Part shown: positions 1 through 8,050 of the stretch, piece by piece | Layout: each line of letters begins with the position of its first letter | How positions within the stretch are numbered: the first letter of the stretch is position 1 | Assembly: GCA_021786265.1 (NCBI GenBank) | Contig: JAJYNP010000214.1 | Span: forward strand, 1 to 26,934 | Length of the DNA: 26,934 nucleotides | Direction of reading: 5' to 3' | Source of the DNA: Chloroflexota bacterium | GTDB lineage: Bacteria; Chloroflexota; Limnocylindria; Limnocylindrales; CSP1-4 | Made by a program: the position numbers and the translations under genes | The notes under the pieces: generated by a model | The model's input: only the letters and a program-made list of their open reading frames with translations | What the model was told of the DNA's origin: nothing | Databases searched by the model: none

Positions 1-249
1 GACGGCCGTGATGGGGGCCGCACCCTCGCCGGCGGTACCGGGCGGGTAGTACCCGGCCATGAGCCCGAGGAAGAGCCTGGTACCCAGTTCGAGCGACGTG
101 AAGAAGACGATCGCGCCGACGCCGGCGACCACGCCGATCAGGGCCCCCAGGATCACCCACTTCCGGAGGTAGGGCGCGGTGCGGATGCGGCGACGGATGG
201 CCAGCAGCAGTGCCGTCGCGCGCAGGCGCCGGGGGATCGCGCCGCTCAC
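1..249 (-). CDS. ClC-type chloride channel/transporter, N-terminal part (cut by window edge)
   Basis: The minus-strand frame is open from a GTG at 247-249 to the window edge (83 codons). A basic cytoplasmic leader (RRRIRTAPYLRKW) is followed by a hydrophobic helix (VILGALIGVVAGVGAIVFF) and then SLELGTRLFLGLMAGYYPP..GEG. This leader-helix-GYxPPxxAGEG order is what I recognise from the N-terminus of ClC family chloride channels and H+/Cl- antiporters of high-GC bacteria. The selectivity-filter motifs lie outside the window. The GTG overlaps the TGA of the MarR gene by 4 bp (GTGA), so the two are probably translationally coupled and co-transcribed. MarR may control this transporter. The family call rests on the N-terminus only. 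Confidence 0.72.
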   Translation of the reverse strand, partial: MSGAIPRRLRATALLLAIRRRIRTAPYLRKWVILGALIGVVAGVGAIVFFTSLELGTRLFLGLMAGYYPPGTAGEGAAPITAV

Positions 250-677
250 GGCGTGACCCGCAACGCGACGCCGAGGTCGCCGAGCGCGCGGACGGTCGGC
301 GGAGTGAGCGGCGGCAGCCGCTCCAGCGTCGCACCGAGCAGCTCACGCCGGCGAGCCACCACGCGGTCCCGCACCGCCCAGCCCCGCTCGCTCAGCTGGA
401 CCCGCGTGGCCCGGTGATCGCGCGCGTCCTTCTGGGTCAGCACCAGTCCGCGCCCCCGCATCCGGGTGATCAGCCGGCTCGCCGGGGATGTCGCGGACCC
501 CAGATGGGCTGCGATCTCACCGACCGTGGCACCATCCGCACCTTCGGCGACCACCATCAGCACGCGCCACTGCGCGAACGTCAGCTCGACGCCCGCCTGC
601 GCCAGGGCCAGCGTCGTGACGGCGACCGAGCCGACGGCCAGCGACTCGAGCGCGTCGATCGCGGTGATCGTCTCCAT
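246..677 (-). CDS. MarR family winged-helix transcriptional regulator
   Basis: This 143-aa protein has the MarR layout. An N-terminal dimerisation helix is followed by a winged-helix core: LTFAQWRVLMVVAEG, then the recognition-helix region GEIAAHLGSATSPASRLITRM, then the wing (GLVLTQKDARDHRATRVQLSERG). The DxRxxR-type wing is typical of MarR. I start it at the ATG at 675-677. A longer in-frame ATG at 702-704 exists but falls inside a palindrome, and neither has a Shine-Dalgarno. A TATGCT -10-like box sits 6 nt upstream of the chosen ATG, which would give a leaderless mRNA. It is followed by the ClC gene with a 4-bp overlap. The ligand is unknown. Autorepression through the palindrome at 698-712 is an inference. 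Confidence 0.88.
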   Translation of the reverse strand: METITAIDALESLAVGSVAVTTLALAQAGVELTFAQWRVLMVVAEGADGATVGEIAAHLGSATSPASRLITRMRGRGLVLTQKDARDHRATRVQLSERGWAVRDRVVARRRELLGATLERLPPLTPPTVRALGDLGVALRVTP

Positions 678-683
678 GCTCGC

Positions 684-712
684 AGCATAGCAGATACGTT
701 CCATATAGAAAC
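684..712 (-). promoter_or_regulatory. Putative MarR promoter with overlapping operator palindrome
   Basis: On the minus strand GTTTC-TATAT-GGAAC (698-712) is an imperfect 15-bp inverted repeat (one mismatched arm pair). It is followed by a TATGCT box at 684-689. The spacing to the ATG at 677 is six bases, as expected for a leaderless start. The palindrome covers the -35/spacer position, which suits autorepression by a MarR dimer. There is no good -35 hexamer. The assignment is inferred from position and symmetry only. Confidence 0.45.
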
Positions 713-731
713 TAAAAGGCGCCGCAAGGCC

Positions 732-751
732 CTGTGGCTCTCAGGCCACAG
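732..751 (-). terminator. Hairpin at the end of the molybdopterin oxidoreductase gene
   Basis: CTGTGGC (732-738) and GCCACAG (745-751) form a perfect 7-bp stem with a 6-nt loop that contains the TGA stop of the oxidoreductase gene. On the minus strand a short T-run (CCTTTTAG) follows about 14-20 bases later. It would separate that gene from the MarR gene. The T-run is too distant for a textbook intrinsic terminator. Confidence 0.45.
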
Positions 752-2486
752 TCACCTGCACCTGGTCGTACCCTGTCGCGCCCGCCGGCGCGGGGCCGCC
801 CGGCGTCGCCGTCTGCACCGCGCCCGTCCCGTCCGTCGCTCGGACCTCGATGGTGTGCGTGCCCGGCGTGGCCTGCCAGCGCAGCATCCACTGCACCCAG
901 GTCGCCTTCGAGATGGCGCGGCTGAGGAGGGCGCTCTGCCAGGGCCCGCCGTCCACCCGGACCTCGACGCGCTGGACCCCGCGGTCCGGCGCCCAGGCGA
1001 GCCCGTCGATGTCGACCGGCCCGGCCGTCAGGCCTGCCCCGTCGGTGGGATGGTCGATGCGCGACTCGGTCAGGATCGGGCCGTCCTTGGCCCAGCCGAG
1101 GCGCACCCAGTACGCGTCGAACGCCTCCCGCGTGGTCAGCTCGATCTCGGAGAGCCACTTGGTGGCGGACACGTAGCCGTACAGGCCGGGCACGATCAGG
1201 CGCGCCGGGTAGCCGTGCTCGGCGGGCAGCGGGACGCGGTTCATGCCCACCGCGATCATCGGCTCCCTGGCCGGATCGAGCGCCCAGGCGGTGGGAAGCC
1301 CGACGGTGAACCCGTCGACCGACCGGCCGACGATCTGCGTGGCACCCGGCCGCACGCCGGCCTCGTTGAGAACCTCCTTGAGGTGGACCCCGGTCCAGAG
1401 CGTGTTGCCGATGAGGTTCCCGCCGACGTCGTTGCTCACGCACGAGAGGGTCACGTACTGCTCGAAGAGCGGCAGCGCCAGCAACTCCGCGTACTTGAAT
1501 GTCAGGGGGTGGTCGACCATGCCGGTCACCCGAAGCTGCCAGGTGGAGGCGTCCACCTGCGGCACCAGCAGCTCGGTGTCGATCCGGTAGAAGCGGTTGT
1601 TGGAGATCACGATCGGCGTGATCCCCGGCGCAGACAGCGATTCCGCCGTGGTCAGGGGCGGCACGACCTCGGTGGGCACGGGAAGGCTCGCCGACACGGG
1701 GGCGCTGGACGGATGCCGGCGATCGAGGAGCAGGCGGCCGAGGGCTCCCGCGGCCAGGGCGCTACCCACGAACCCCCCGGATCGGAGCAGGAAGCGTCGC
1801 CGGTTCCAGTCCGGCATCGAGAGGGCGGCAGGGGCAAGGTCGGCAGGGGCGGCGTCGGCCGGCCCGGCGTCGGCCGGCCCGGCGGCGCCCTCGCGGAGAG
1901 CCAGCGGACCCAGGAACCCGGCGTCCGCCAGGAGGATGCGGAGCGTGCCGACGCCGGTTGCCGTGGCGACCGCCGCGTTCAGCGCCGCCAGCGGTGCCGG
2001 GTCGAGCGGCTGCAGGAGCGCGGCCGCGAACGCCACAACCCCGAACGCGACGAAGATGCGCCACGCGCGGCCAAAGCTGCGCCGGCCCAGGATCCCGGCA
2101 GCCGCCGCTACGAGCAGCGCCACCACGACGACCGCGACGCTCAGCGCGGTCTTGTCGTTGGTGCCGAAGAGGGTCGCGACGAGGTCCTTCGCGCCGGGAG
2201 GCTGCACGGCGATGACCAGGCTCCCGACCGCGACGACGAGCGACGGGACCCCCGGAACCGCCCCGGCGAGGAGCTCGCTCGCGGCGATCCCCACCGCCCC
2301 GGCGACGATCCCGGCGGCTGCAGCACGCAGCGTGCTGGCGGTGCGCGGCGAGCCGCCGGGTGCCGTGAGGACGGCCACGTCGGCCCGGGCCAGGAGCGCG
2401 TCGAGATGCGCCGCCACGGCCGCGTGCTGGCCGGCCAACCCGAGCGCGGTGTCCGGGCCCGAGCGCGCCTTGACCTCCTGCGGCAT
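741..2486 (-). CDS. Membrane-anchored molybdopterin-dependent oxidoreductase (sulfite oxidase family)
   Basis: The protein has 581 aa from the ATG at 2484-2486, which has GGAGG five bases upstream; an ATG 11 codons further out has a poorer site. Residues about 53-190 hold four or five hydrophobic helices. An Ala/Pro-rich linker with GPADAGPADAAPAD repeats follows, then a twin-arginine-like NRRRFLLRSGG before another hydrophobic segment (about 236-253). From about 280 on it matches the sulfite oxidase/YedY fold. TLSCVSNDVGG carries the expected molybdenum-ligand Cys (about residue 349), LIVPGLYGYVSATKWLSEIEL follows, and the C-terminal 90 residues resemble the Mo-co dimerisation Ig-like domain. 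The catalytic domain should face outward. The electron acceptor and substrate cannot be told. No heme domain or YedZ-like partner is adjacent. Confidence 0.87.
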   Translation of the reverse strand: MPQEVKARSGPDTALGLAGQHAAVAAHLDALLARADVAVLTAPGGSPRTASTLRAAAAGIVAGAVGIAASELLAGAVPGVPSLVVAVGSLVIAVQPPGAKDLVATLFGTNDKTALSVAVVVVALLVAAAAGILGRRSFGRAWRIFVAFGVVAFAAALLQPLDPAPLAALNAAVATATGVGTLRILLADAGFLGPLALREGAAGPADAGPADAAPADLAPAALSMPDWNRRRFLLRSGGFVGSALAAGALGRLLLDRRHPSSAPVSASLPVPTEVVPPLTTAESLSAPGITPIVISNNRFYRIDTELLVPQVDASTWQLRVTGMVDHPLTFKYAELLALPLFEQYVTLSCVSNDVGGNLIGNTLWTGVHLKEVLNEAGVRPGATQIVGRSVDGFTVGLPTAWALDPAREPMIAVGMNRVPLPAEHGYPARLIVPGLYGYVSATKWLSEIELTTREAFDAYWVRLGWAKDGPILTESRIDHPTDGAGLTAGPVDIDGLAWAPDRGVQRVEVRVDGGPWQSALLSRAISKATWVQWMLRWQATPGTHTIEVRATDGTGAVQTATPGGPAPAGATGYDQVQVTVA

Positions 2487-2637
2487 CGATCCTCCGCTCC
2501 TGTCCGGTGACTGCGACATTCCGCCCGGGAGTATGCGCGAGGGACGAGGAGGCAGCGGAACCGGTCGGTTCCCCGGCGCGTCTCGCTGGCTGCAGGTGCC
2601 GGACAGATGTCGGGCCTGCCGCACAGGAGCACGAACC

Positions 2638-3231
2638 ATGTCCGCTGCATCACGGTTGCTCGGAATCGGGGTTGCCCTCGGTCTCGCCGCGGGACTGCTC
2701 GTCGGAGCCGGCCTGACACAGCCAGGACGGGCGGCAGCCACGACACTGTCGCCCGCGCCGAGCGTCTTGTCCGGCGGCGCCGTGGTCGGGGCCTCCGGCG
2801 CACCTGCGGTCACAACGGTCTCGACGGGCGGGACGGCCGTCGCGGACGCCGCAGCGTCCGGCACGGCCATCGCGTACCCGTACTTCCCGGGGTCGCCGGG
2901 CCTGGCGCCCGACCACACCATCGTCGTGACCGGCGTCGGGCAGGCCGATATGCGGAGCGACGGCTCCGGCCGCGCGGCCGCCCAGCAGCGCGCCCTCGGT
3001 GCCGCCCTGGCCGACGCGAAGACCCAGGCCGACGTGATCGCGTCGGCGACCGGGCTCTCGATCAGCGAGGTGCTGTCGGTGAGCGCCTCGGTGTCGCCCG
3101 CCTACGGAGTCATGCCCATGGCCGGATCGGCGAGCGGGCCCGCATCCGGGCAACCGGTGCCGCCGGTGATCGAACCCGCCTACCCGCAGACGCTCAACGT
3201 GTCGGTCACCGTCGCGTATCGCGTCGGCTGA
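2638..3231 (+). CDS. Exported SIMPL-domain (DUF541) protein
   Basis: The 197-aa protein starts at an ATG preceded by AGGAG at a 9-base spacing. A signal peptide (hydrophobic LLGIGVALGLAAGLLVGAGL, cleavage near GRAAA) is followed by a low-complexity Ala/Gly/Ser/Thr linker. From about residue 95 comes a SIMPL/DUF541 core: HTIVVTGVGQADMRSDG, AAAQQRALGAALADAKTQAD, ASATGLSISEVLSVSAS, and a last strand NVSVTVAYRVG. This domain is known from periplasmic or exported oligomeric proteins of poorly defined function. The core is shorter than in Gram-negative homologues. It is divergent from the oxidoreductase gene across a 151-bp gap that should hold both promoters; no clear boxes were picked out there. 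Nothing ties the two genes functionally beyond adjacency. Confidence 0.85.
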   Translation: MSAASRLLGIGVALGLAAGLLVGAGLTQPGRAAATTLSPAPSVLSGGAVVGASGAPAVTTVSTGGTAVADAAASGTAIAYPYFPGSPGLAPDHTIVVTGVGQADMRSDGSGRAAAQQRALGAALADAKTQADVIASATGLSISEVLSVSASVSPAYGVMPMAGSASGPASGQPVPPVIEPAYPQTLNVSVTVAYRVG

Positions 3232-3301
3232 AGGCGCCGCGCAGGTCCTCCCGGGCCATGCCGTACCATTCGGTGCCTCGTCGTCCTCGCTGGAGCGCCC
3301 C

Positions 3302-5143
3302 GTGTCTTCTCTGCCCGTGGATCCCCCGGTCGTGCACGAGGACGCGGTCGCGCACGGGCCCGCGGGCGAGAACGGACCGGCCGGCCACGGCGTTCACCCG
3401 CTGCACGGTCCCGATACCCACCCGGCCGGAGGCCCGGCCGACTCGCGGCCCCACCTCGATGCCGCCGTGGCCGCGGTTCGGGCGAACCGGGAGGCCTGGA
3501 TCGCGACGCCGGTCCCGGAGCGGCTCCGGTTGCTCGACCGGCTGGTCCGCGACGTGGCCGCGGTCGCGGACGAGTGGGTCGCCGCCTGCGTGGCCGCCGA
3601 GGGCCTGGACCCCGCCCGGCCAGAATCGGGCGAGGAGGCGCTCGTCGGCCCGTACTTCGTGATCCGGAACCTGCGCCTCCTGCAGCGCTCGCTGTCGGAC
3701 ATCGCGCGCGGCGGGCGGCCGCGCATCCCGGGGCCGGTCCGTGCCCGACCCGACGGCCAGCTGACCGCCGGCGTCTTTCCCGGATCGCTGCTCGACCGCC
3801 TCTTCTACCCGGACATCCGCGCCGAGGTCTGGATGGAACCGGGGGTGACGGCGGCCGGCCTGCCCGCGACCCAGGCGCGTGCGTATCACGAACCCCACGA
3901 GGCGCGTGTCTGTGTCGTGCTCGGCGGGGGCAACGTCTCGTCCATCGGCCCCATGGACGTCCTGTACAAGCTGTTCGTCGAGGACCGGGTGGTGGTCCTG
4001 AAGACGCATCCCGTGAACGGGTACCTGGCGCCGATCCTCGAGCGCGGTTTCCGGTCGCTGGTGGCGAGGGGCGTCCTGCGGATCGTCCGGGGCGGGGCGG
4101 GCGAGGGAGCCTACCTGTGTGCCCACCCCGGGGTGGACGAGATCCACGTCACCGGTTCCGACCGGACCTACGAGGCGATCGTCTTCGGCCCGGGTGAGGG
4201 GGGCCAGCGTCGGCGGGAGCGCGGGGAGCCGATCACGACCAGGCAGGTGACCGCCGAGCTCGGCAACGTCAGCCCGGTGATCGTGGTGCCGGGCACCTGG
4301 AGCGCGGCCGACCTGGAGCGCCAGGCCGAGAACGTCGCGACCATGCTCACCAACAACGCGGGGTTCAACTGCAATGCGGCGCGGGTCCTGGTCACCCACG
4401 CCGGCTGGCCGCAGCGCGAGGCTTTCCTGCGGGCGGTTGCCCGCCGCCTGGACCGCATCAGGCCCCGACTCGCGTGGTACCCGGGCGCGGCCGAGCGGCA
4501 CGACACGTTCGTCGGGCGCCACCCCGAGGCTCGCCTGTCCGGCCGGCGCGAGACGCTCGACGCTGGGGAACGGCTGCCCTGGGCGCTCATCCCCGGCCTC
4601 GACCCTGAAGCCTCCGATGACGTCTGCTTCACCAGCGAGGCCTTCTGCGGGGTCTTCGGCGAGACCGCCCTGCCCGCACCAGATGCCGCCGAGTTCCTTG
4701 GGCGAGCGGTCGAGTTCGCGAACGGGAGGCTGTGGGGGACGCTCAACGCGACGATCCTCGTCCACCCGGCCACGGAGCGGGAGCCCCGGGTGGCGGAGGC
4801 CCTGGACCGCGCGATCGCGGCGCTCCGCTACGGGACGGTCGCGGTCAACGGGTGGGCGGCGCTGGGTTTCGGCCTGGTGGTGGCGCCGTGGGGCGCCTTC
4901 CCCGGCTCCGACCCCTCGGACGTCCAGTCGGGGATCGGCTTCGTCCACGACACGCTGATGCTGTCGCGGGCCCAGAAGACCGTCATCCGGGCGCCGTTCC
5001 GGCCGCTCATCAAGCCGGTCTGGTTCGCCGGGCACCGGACGACGCACCGCCTGGCGCCGCGGCTGGCCCGGTTCGAGGCGGCCGGCGGCCTGACCTCGCT
5101 GGCGATGCTGCCGCCCATCATGGCGCTGGCGTTGCTGGGCTGA
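3302..5143 (+). CDS. Aldehyde dehydrogenase superfamily protein
   Basis: This 613-aa protein starts at GTG with GGAG about 8 bases upstream. It shows the ALDH fold: an N-terminal cofactor-binding part (VCVVLGGGNVSSIGPMDVLYKLF, VVVLKTHPVNGYLAPIL, DEIHVTGSDRTYEAIVFG), the general-base region TAELGNVSPVIVVPG (Glu319) and the catalytic Cys357 in NNAGFNCNAARV. The Glu-Cys spacing is close to that of classical ALDHs. It is about 100 residues longer than a typical 480-500 aa ALDH, with a His/Pro/Gly-rich N-terminus and a hydrophobic Ala/Leu-rich C-terminal end. LGN replaces the usual LGGK after the Glu, which points to a divergent subfamily. The substrate is unknown. It is transcribed alone and convergent with the gene ending at 5169. 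Confidence 0.88.
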   Translation: MSSLPVDPPVVHEDAVAHGPAGENGPAGHGVHPLHGPDTHPAGGPADSRPHLDAAVAAVRANREAWIATPVPERLRLLDRLVRDVAAVADEWVAACVAAEGLDPARPESGEEALVGPYFVIRNLRLLQRSLSDIARGGRPRIPGPVRARPDGQLTAGVFPGSLLDRLFYPDIRAEVWMEPGVTAAGLPATQARAYHEPHEARVCVVLGGGNVSSIGPMDVLYKLFVEDRVVVLKTHPVNGYLAPILERGFRSLVARGVLRIVRGGAGEGAYLCAHPGVDEIHVTGSDRTYEAIVFGPGEGGQRRRERGEPITTRQVTAELGNVSPVIVVPGTWSAADLERQAENVATMLTNNAGFNCNAARVLVTHAGWPQREAFLRAVARRLDRIRPRLAWYPGAAERHDTFVGRHPEARLSGRRETLDAGERLPWALIPGLDPEASDDVCFTSEAFCGVFGETALPAPDAAEFLGRAVEFANGRLWGTLNATILVHPATEREPRVAEALDRAIAALRYGTVAVNGWAALGFGLVVAPWGAFPGSDPSDVQSGIGFVHDTLMLSRAQKTVIRAPFRPLIKPVWFAGHRTTHRLAPRLARFEAAGGLTSLAMLPPIMALALLG

Positions 5144-5168
5144 ACCCGGGCCTCCGACTGGCATCCCG

Positions 5169-5756
5169 TCAGGGCCGATCCGTTCCGGCAAGCCGCGTCG
5201 ATTCCGCGGCGGCGATCATCTGGGTGCGGTTGACGAGCAACAGTGCGAAGTGGCTGATCACCCGCCGGTCGGCCAGTGAGCGAGCGCGGGCGTTCGTCAT
5301 GGCCACGAAGCGCGGATCGCTGGCATCGACGAACCCCGCCAGCGTCTGCTCGTGGTACAGGTGCACGGAGCCGGTGATCGTATGCCCCGACGTGAAGAGG
5401 ATCATGCGCCGCGGTCGCGTCTCGATCACCGGGCGGTCCAGTCGGCGCAGCGCGTCCGCCGGCTCGGGCGGCGGTTCCGCTGCTTCACGCTGACCGATGA
5501 ATGCGATCTCGTCCTGGTTGAGCAGGAGCTCGGGCATCGTCAGGCGCGTCGGGTCTCCGTTCCGGCGCAGCAGCCGCGCATCTCGGAGCGACAGGAATCC
5601 CCGGGTGTGGTTGACGAGATCGGAGAGCCGATGGAAACGTCCGAGGTCGATCGACGCGCTCACCCGCAGGTGCGTCCCGATTACCTCGATCGGTTCGAGC
5701 TGGCCGCCGCCGATCTCGGACTCGAACTGCATGAACGACAGGTCAACCCAGCTCAT
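5169..5756 (-). CDS. Uncharacterised protein with two tandem repeat domains (paralogue of the next upstream gene)
   Basis: No known function recognised. The 195-aa reading starts at the ATG at 5754-5756, which has GGGAG seven bases upstream; an ATG at 5805-5807 lacks a ribosome site. There is no signal peptide or membrane helix. It contains two copies of a roughly 65-residue unit: residues about 20-92 (IEVIGTHLRVS...RLSDLVN..RGFLSLRDAR...PELLLNQDEIAFI) and about 115-182 (MILFTSGHTITGSVHL...LAGFVDASDPRFVAMTNAR...FALLLVNRTQMIA). The pattern is strand-G-strand-HL, a helix, then F-h-x-h-x-[DN]-A and a final strand ending in an N/D-Q turn. It resembles DUF6812-type proteins as I recall them, but I cannot confirm that. 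It is the last gene of the block downstream of tadE/tadG. Confidence 0.72.
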   Translation of the reverse strand: MSWVDLSFMQFESEIGGGQLEPIEVIGTHLRVSASIDLGRFHRLSDLVNHTRGFLSLRDARLLRRNGDPTRLTMPELLLNQDEIAFIGQREAAEPPPEPADALRRLDRPVIETRPRRMILFTSGHTITGSVHLYHEQTLAGFVDASDPRFVAMTNARARSLADRRVISHFALLLVNRTQMIAAAESTRLAGTDRP

Positions 5757-5822
5757 CCGATTGCTCCCGGTGCTCCACGGCGACCTCACTCGATCCTGTG
5801 CGGTCATTCGGCGAGGGATCGG

Positions 5823-6413
5823 TCATCGGGGCGCGACCGGACGCAGGATGCGGTCGTGTCCGGCGTCCCGGATGCTCGTCGCGGCAGCGCTACTCACGAT
5901 CACCACCGGCCTGGCGGTGAGGCTCGCGCCGGTTGCCGCCACAATGATCGTCGCGTCCGTCAGCGGCACGAAGGTCGGGTGGCGATGCAGGTTCGTGAGG
6001 GGATCGGCCGCGGCTGGTCCGTGCAGCTCGCCGAAGACCGCGAACCCTCCCACGGCGATTTCGACGCGCCGACGCCGCGTCCAGATCCATCGCTCCGGTG
6101 GCGGTTGGTCGCCCGGGATGATCAGGAGCACCTGATCCAGCGCCACGTCCAGTGCCGGGACCGTCACGGCCGATTGGCTTGCCAGCTCCGTGATGGTCAC
6201 GTCGACAAGGTGCAGGGACGTGACCCGGTTCACCGTGTCGCTGATGCGTTCACGGGTCCCGCAGAGGGTGCCGGCCACGACCCGCTCGGCCTCGAACAGG
6301 TGCACCAGCACCGGATCCGGACATGCGACGGCGGGGCCGTTCGCATGCTCCTGTACTGCGCGAACCTGGCGACTTCGCAGGCGGGAGACGAGGCCGGCAA
6401 TGTGGTCGGTCAC
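5823..6413 (-). CDS. Uncharacterised protein with two repeat domains, downstream of TadG-like gene
   Basis: The most likely reading is 196 aa from a GTG at 6411-6413, 52 bp after the TadG-like stop. The start is uncertain because no strong ribosome site is seen; the frame stays open to an ATG at 6537-6539, which would overlap tadG. Two units match those of the next gene: about 36-100 (LVHLFEAERVVAGTL...RISDTVNRVTSLHLVDVTIT...PALDVALDQVLLIIP) and about 116-176 (VEIAVGGFAVFGELH...LTNLHRHPTFVPLTDATI...PVVIVSSAAATSI). It is almost the same length as its neighbour (196 and 195 aa), with a 66-bp gap, which points to gene duplication. It appears cytoplasmic, with no signal or membrane helix. The role is unknown; order and strand place it in the Tad-like operon. 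Confidence 0.66.
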   Translation of the reverse strand: MTDHIAGLVSRLRSRQVRAVQEHANGPAVACPDPVLVHLFEAERVVAGTLCGTRERISDTVNRVTSLHLVDVTITELASQSAVTVPALDVALDQVLLIIPGDQPPPERWIWTRRRRVEIAVGGFAVFGELHGPAAADPLTNLHRHPTFVPLTDATIIVAATGASLTARPVVIVSSAAATSIRDAGHDRILRPVAPR

Positions 6414-6465
6414 GTCCGCGCGGGCGACGTGCGCATCACCGAAACCGCCGACTTCCTGATACGGA

Positions 6466-8034
6466 TCACGGCACCACCAGGTGGACGGGGTTGCCGATGA
6501 TGTTGACCTGCCACGTCGTCCGGTCGTGCGCCGCGCCACCCGAATAGGTGTACTTGATCTTCCACCAGCCGTTCTGGGGGGCCGTGTAGTCGGGAGGGAT
6601 CACGGCGTCGATGACGACCCAGTGTCCGTTGTAGTACCGGTTGCCGTAGTACGTCGTCACCAGGGGACTCGTCGTGAGTGCGCTTGGGGTGGGCGTGAGG
6701 TTCCCATTCACTCCGGCGTCGTAGTAGCGGTACTGCGCGGGCGTGTAGCCGCTGGCCGTGGGGATCATGACCTGCATGCTCGCGTTTCCCTGGGCGTCGC
6801 CGGGATCGAAGAGACGAATCTCTGCGGTCTTCCCGGCACTGGTTGCGTCGATCTGCGCCAGGTAGAGGTTGGTAGTGCCCGTGTTCATGTTGGCATAGAT
6901 GGACATCGCGCCGAGCCCATATACCTGCGGTTGTGTGCCACTGGTGGCAACGGCCTTGATCGCGAACTCGTTCGTGACGTTGCCCACCAAAGATGTCCCG
7001 ACGTTCAGGCGGTAGATACCCGGCGTGGGAGTGTTGATGGTGTAGTACGTGATCCAGTTTCCGACGTAGTCTCCGAGCGAGTAGTCCCAGTGCACCCACT
7101 GCGAGCCGCAGGCGCTCGGATTGCCGACGCCAGTCGATGGATCGTAGCCTGGGTAGGCGAACTGGGCGAGCTGCGTGTCGTCGGCGTAGTTGTATGGCGT
7201 AGAAGACGGCGCGTAGAGCGTGAAAGTGGTGTTGATCGATTCGCCGCCGCCGCCCGGATAGAGGTTCCCGATCTCGCCGGTGTCGTCGTACTGAGACTGG
7301 CGGGCACAGAACTCCGGATCGTAGAGGGAGATGGTGATCGCCCCTGTCCCGGGTGCGACTTCGATCCCGTAGTTGTAAGCTCCCGGGTCGCCGGTCGAGG
7401 GGACGATGTACTGGGGGTTCGTGACGCCGGAATCGTCCACATACATCACTTTGGTCGCGTACGGGTCCCCGTTCTCCTTCGCCGTGTTGGTCCCCTGGAT
7501 CGCGCCCCAGAAATTGAGGGAGTTGCCGTTCAGGTCTTTCGTCGTGGGCATCCCGAAGACGTTGAGTGGGCTCCCCATCGGGACCGGCAGCTGGAACTGC
7601 GCCTTGCCGGTACGGATGGCCGTCAGCGAGTTGATGCCGAAGATCCGCATGAAGAAGGTCTGCACGGGCGCCGACACCGTGACGTCCATCTGGGTCGCCA
7701 TGCTGGAATCCTGCTGCGCCCTCACCTGGGCTCCCGCGACGTTGTTGGTGTATCCGTTGCGGCTGGCTTCGCTCTGGGATGCCGCCACCCCTTGCGAGGC
7801 CTGGGCCGGCAGGTACACCACGCCGGCGAGGGCAGCAGCGTCGGCTGCACGTTGCACGCGCAGCGTGTTGATCCAGTACCACGACATGTCGATGACGAGC
7901 GCAGAGAGCCCGAGGAGGACGATCACCGACATCGCGAAGAGCACGATCGTCTGCCCGTGTTGACGGCGTCGACGCCCGCAGGTGTGTCGCTCCGTCCCGG
8001 GGAGCGAGCACTCCAGTGGCTGGTGCAGTGTCAT
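6466..8034 (-). CDS. TadG-like pilus-assembly/surface protein
   Basis: The 522-aa protein starts at the ATG at 8032-8034 (GGAGG 7 bases upstream). A basic N-terminus (CGRRRRQHG) leads to GQTIVLFAMSVIVLLGLSALVIDMSWYWINTLRVQRAADAAALAG, the TadG N-terminal membrane helix plus amphipathic helix. The remaining ~440 residues are exposed and rich in Tyr, Asn, Thr and Gly, with no von Willebrand A motif that I can see. The paired TadE proteins have Glu five residues after the candidate prepilin cleavage Gly; here that position is Leu (G|QTIVL). GC content looks lower than in housekeeping neighbours because of Tyr/Asn/Thr codons. Function in Tad systems: minor component anchoring or tuning the Flp pilus. 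It follows the second tadE after 16 bp. Confidence 0.85.
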   Translation of the reverse strand: MTLHQPLECSLPGTERHTCGRRRRQHGQTIVLFAMSVIVLLGLSALVIDMSWYWINTLRVQRAADAAALAGVVYLPAQASQGVAASQSEASRNGYTNNVAGAQVRAQQDSSMATQMDVTVSAPVQTFFMRIFGINSLTAIRTGKAQFQLPVPMGSPLNVFGMPTTKDLNGNSLNFWGAIQGTNTAKENGDPYATKVMYVDDSGVTNPQYIVPSTGDPGAYNYGIEVAPGTGAITISLYDPEFCARQSQYDDTGEIGNLYPGGGGESINTTFTLYAPSSTPYNYADDTQLAQFAYPGYDPSTGVGNPSACGSQWVHWDYSLGDYVGNWITYYTINTPTPGIYRLNVGTSLVGNVTNEFAIKAVATSGTQPQVYGLGAMSIYANMNTGTTNLYLAQIDATSAGKTAEIRLFDPGDAQGNASMQVMIPTASGYTPAQYRYYDAGVNGNLTPTPSALTTSPLVTTYYGNRYYNGHWVVIDAVIPPDYTAPQNGWWKIKYTYSGGAAHDRTTWQVNIIGNPVHLVVP

Positions 8035-8050
8035 CGGAGCGCCTCCACCC

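Noticed and set aside
210..2510. Long plus-strand frame opposite the MarR and oxidoreductase genes
   Set aside because: Arg/Gly/Pro-rich translation with no domain; a GC-driven antisense shadow of two well-supported genes.
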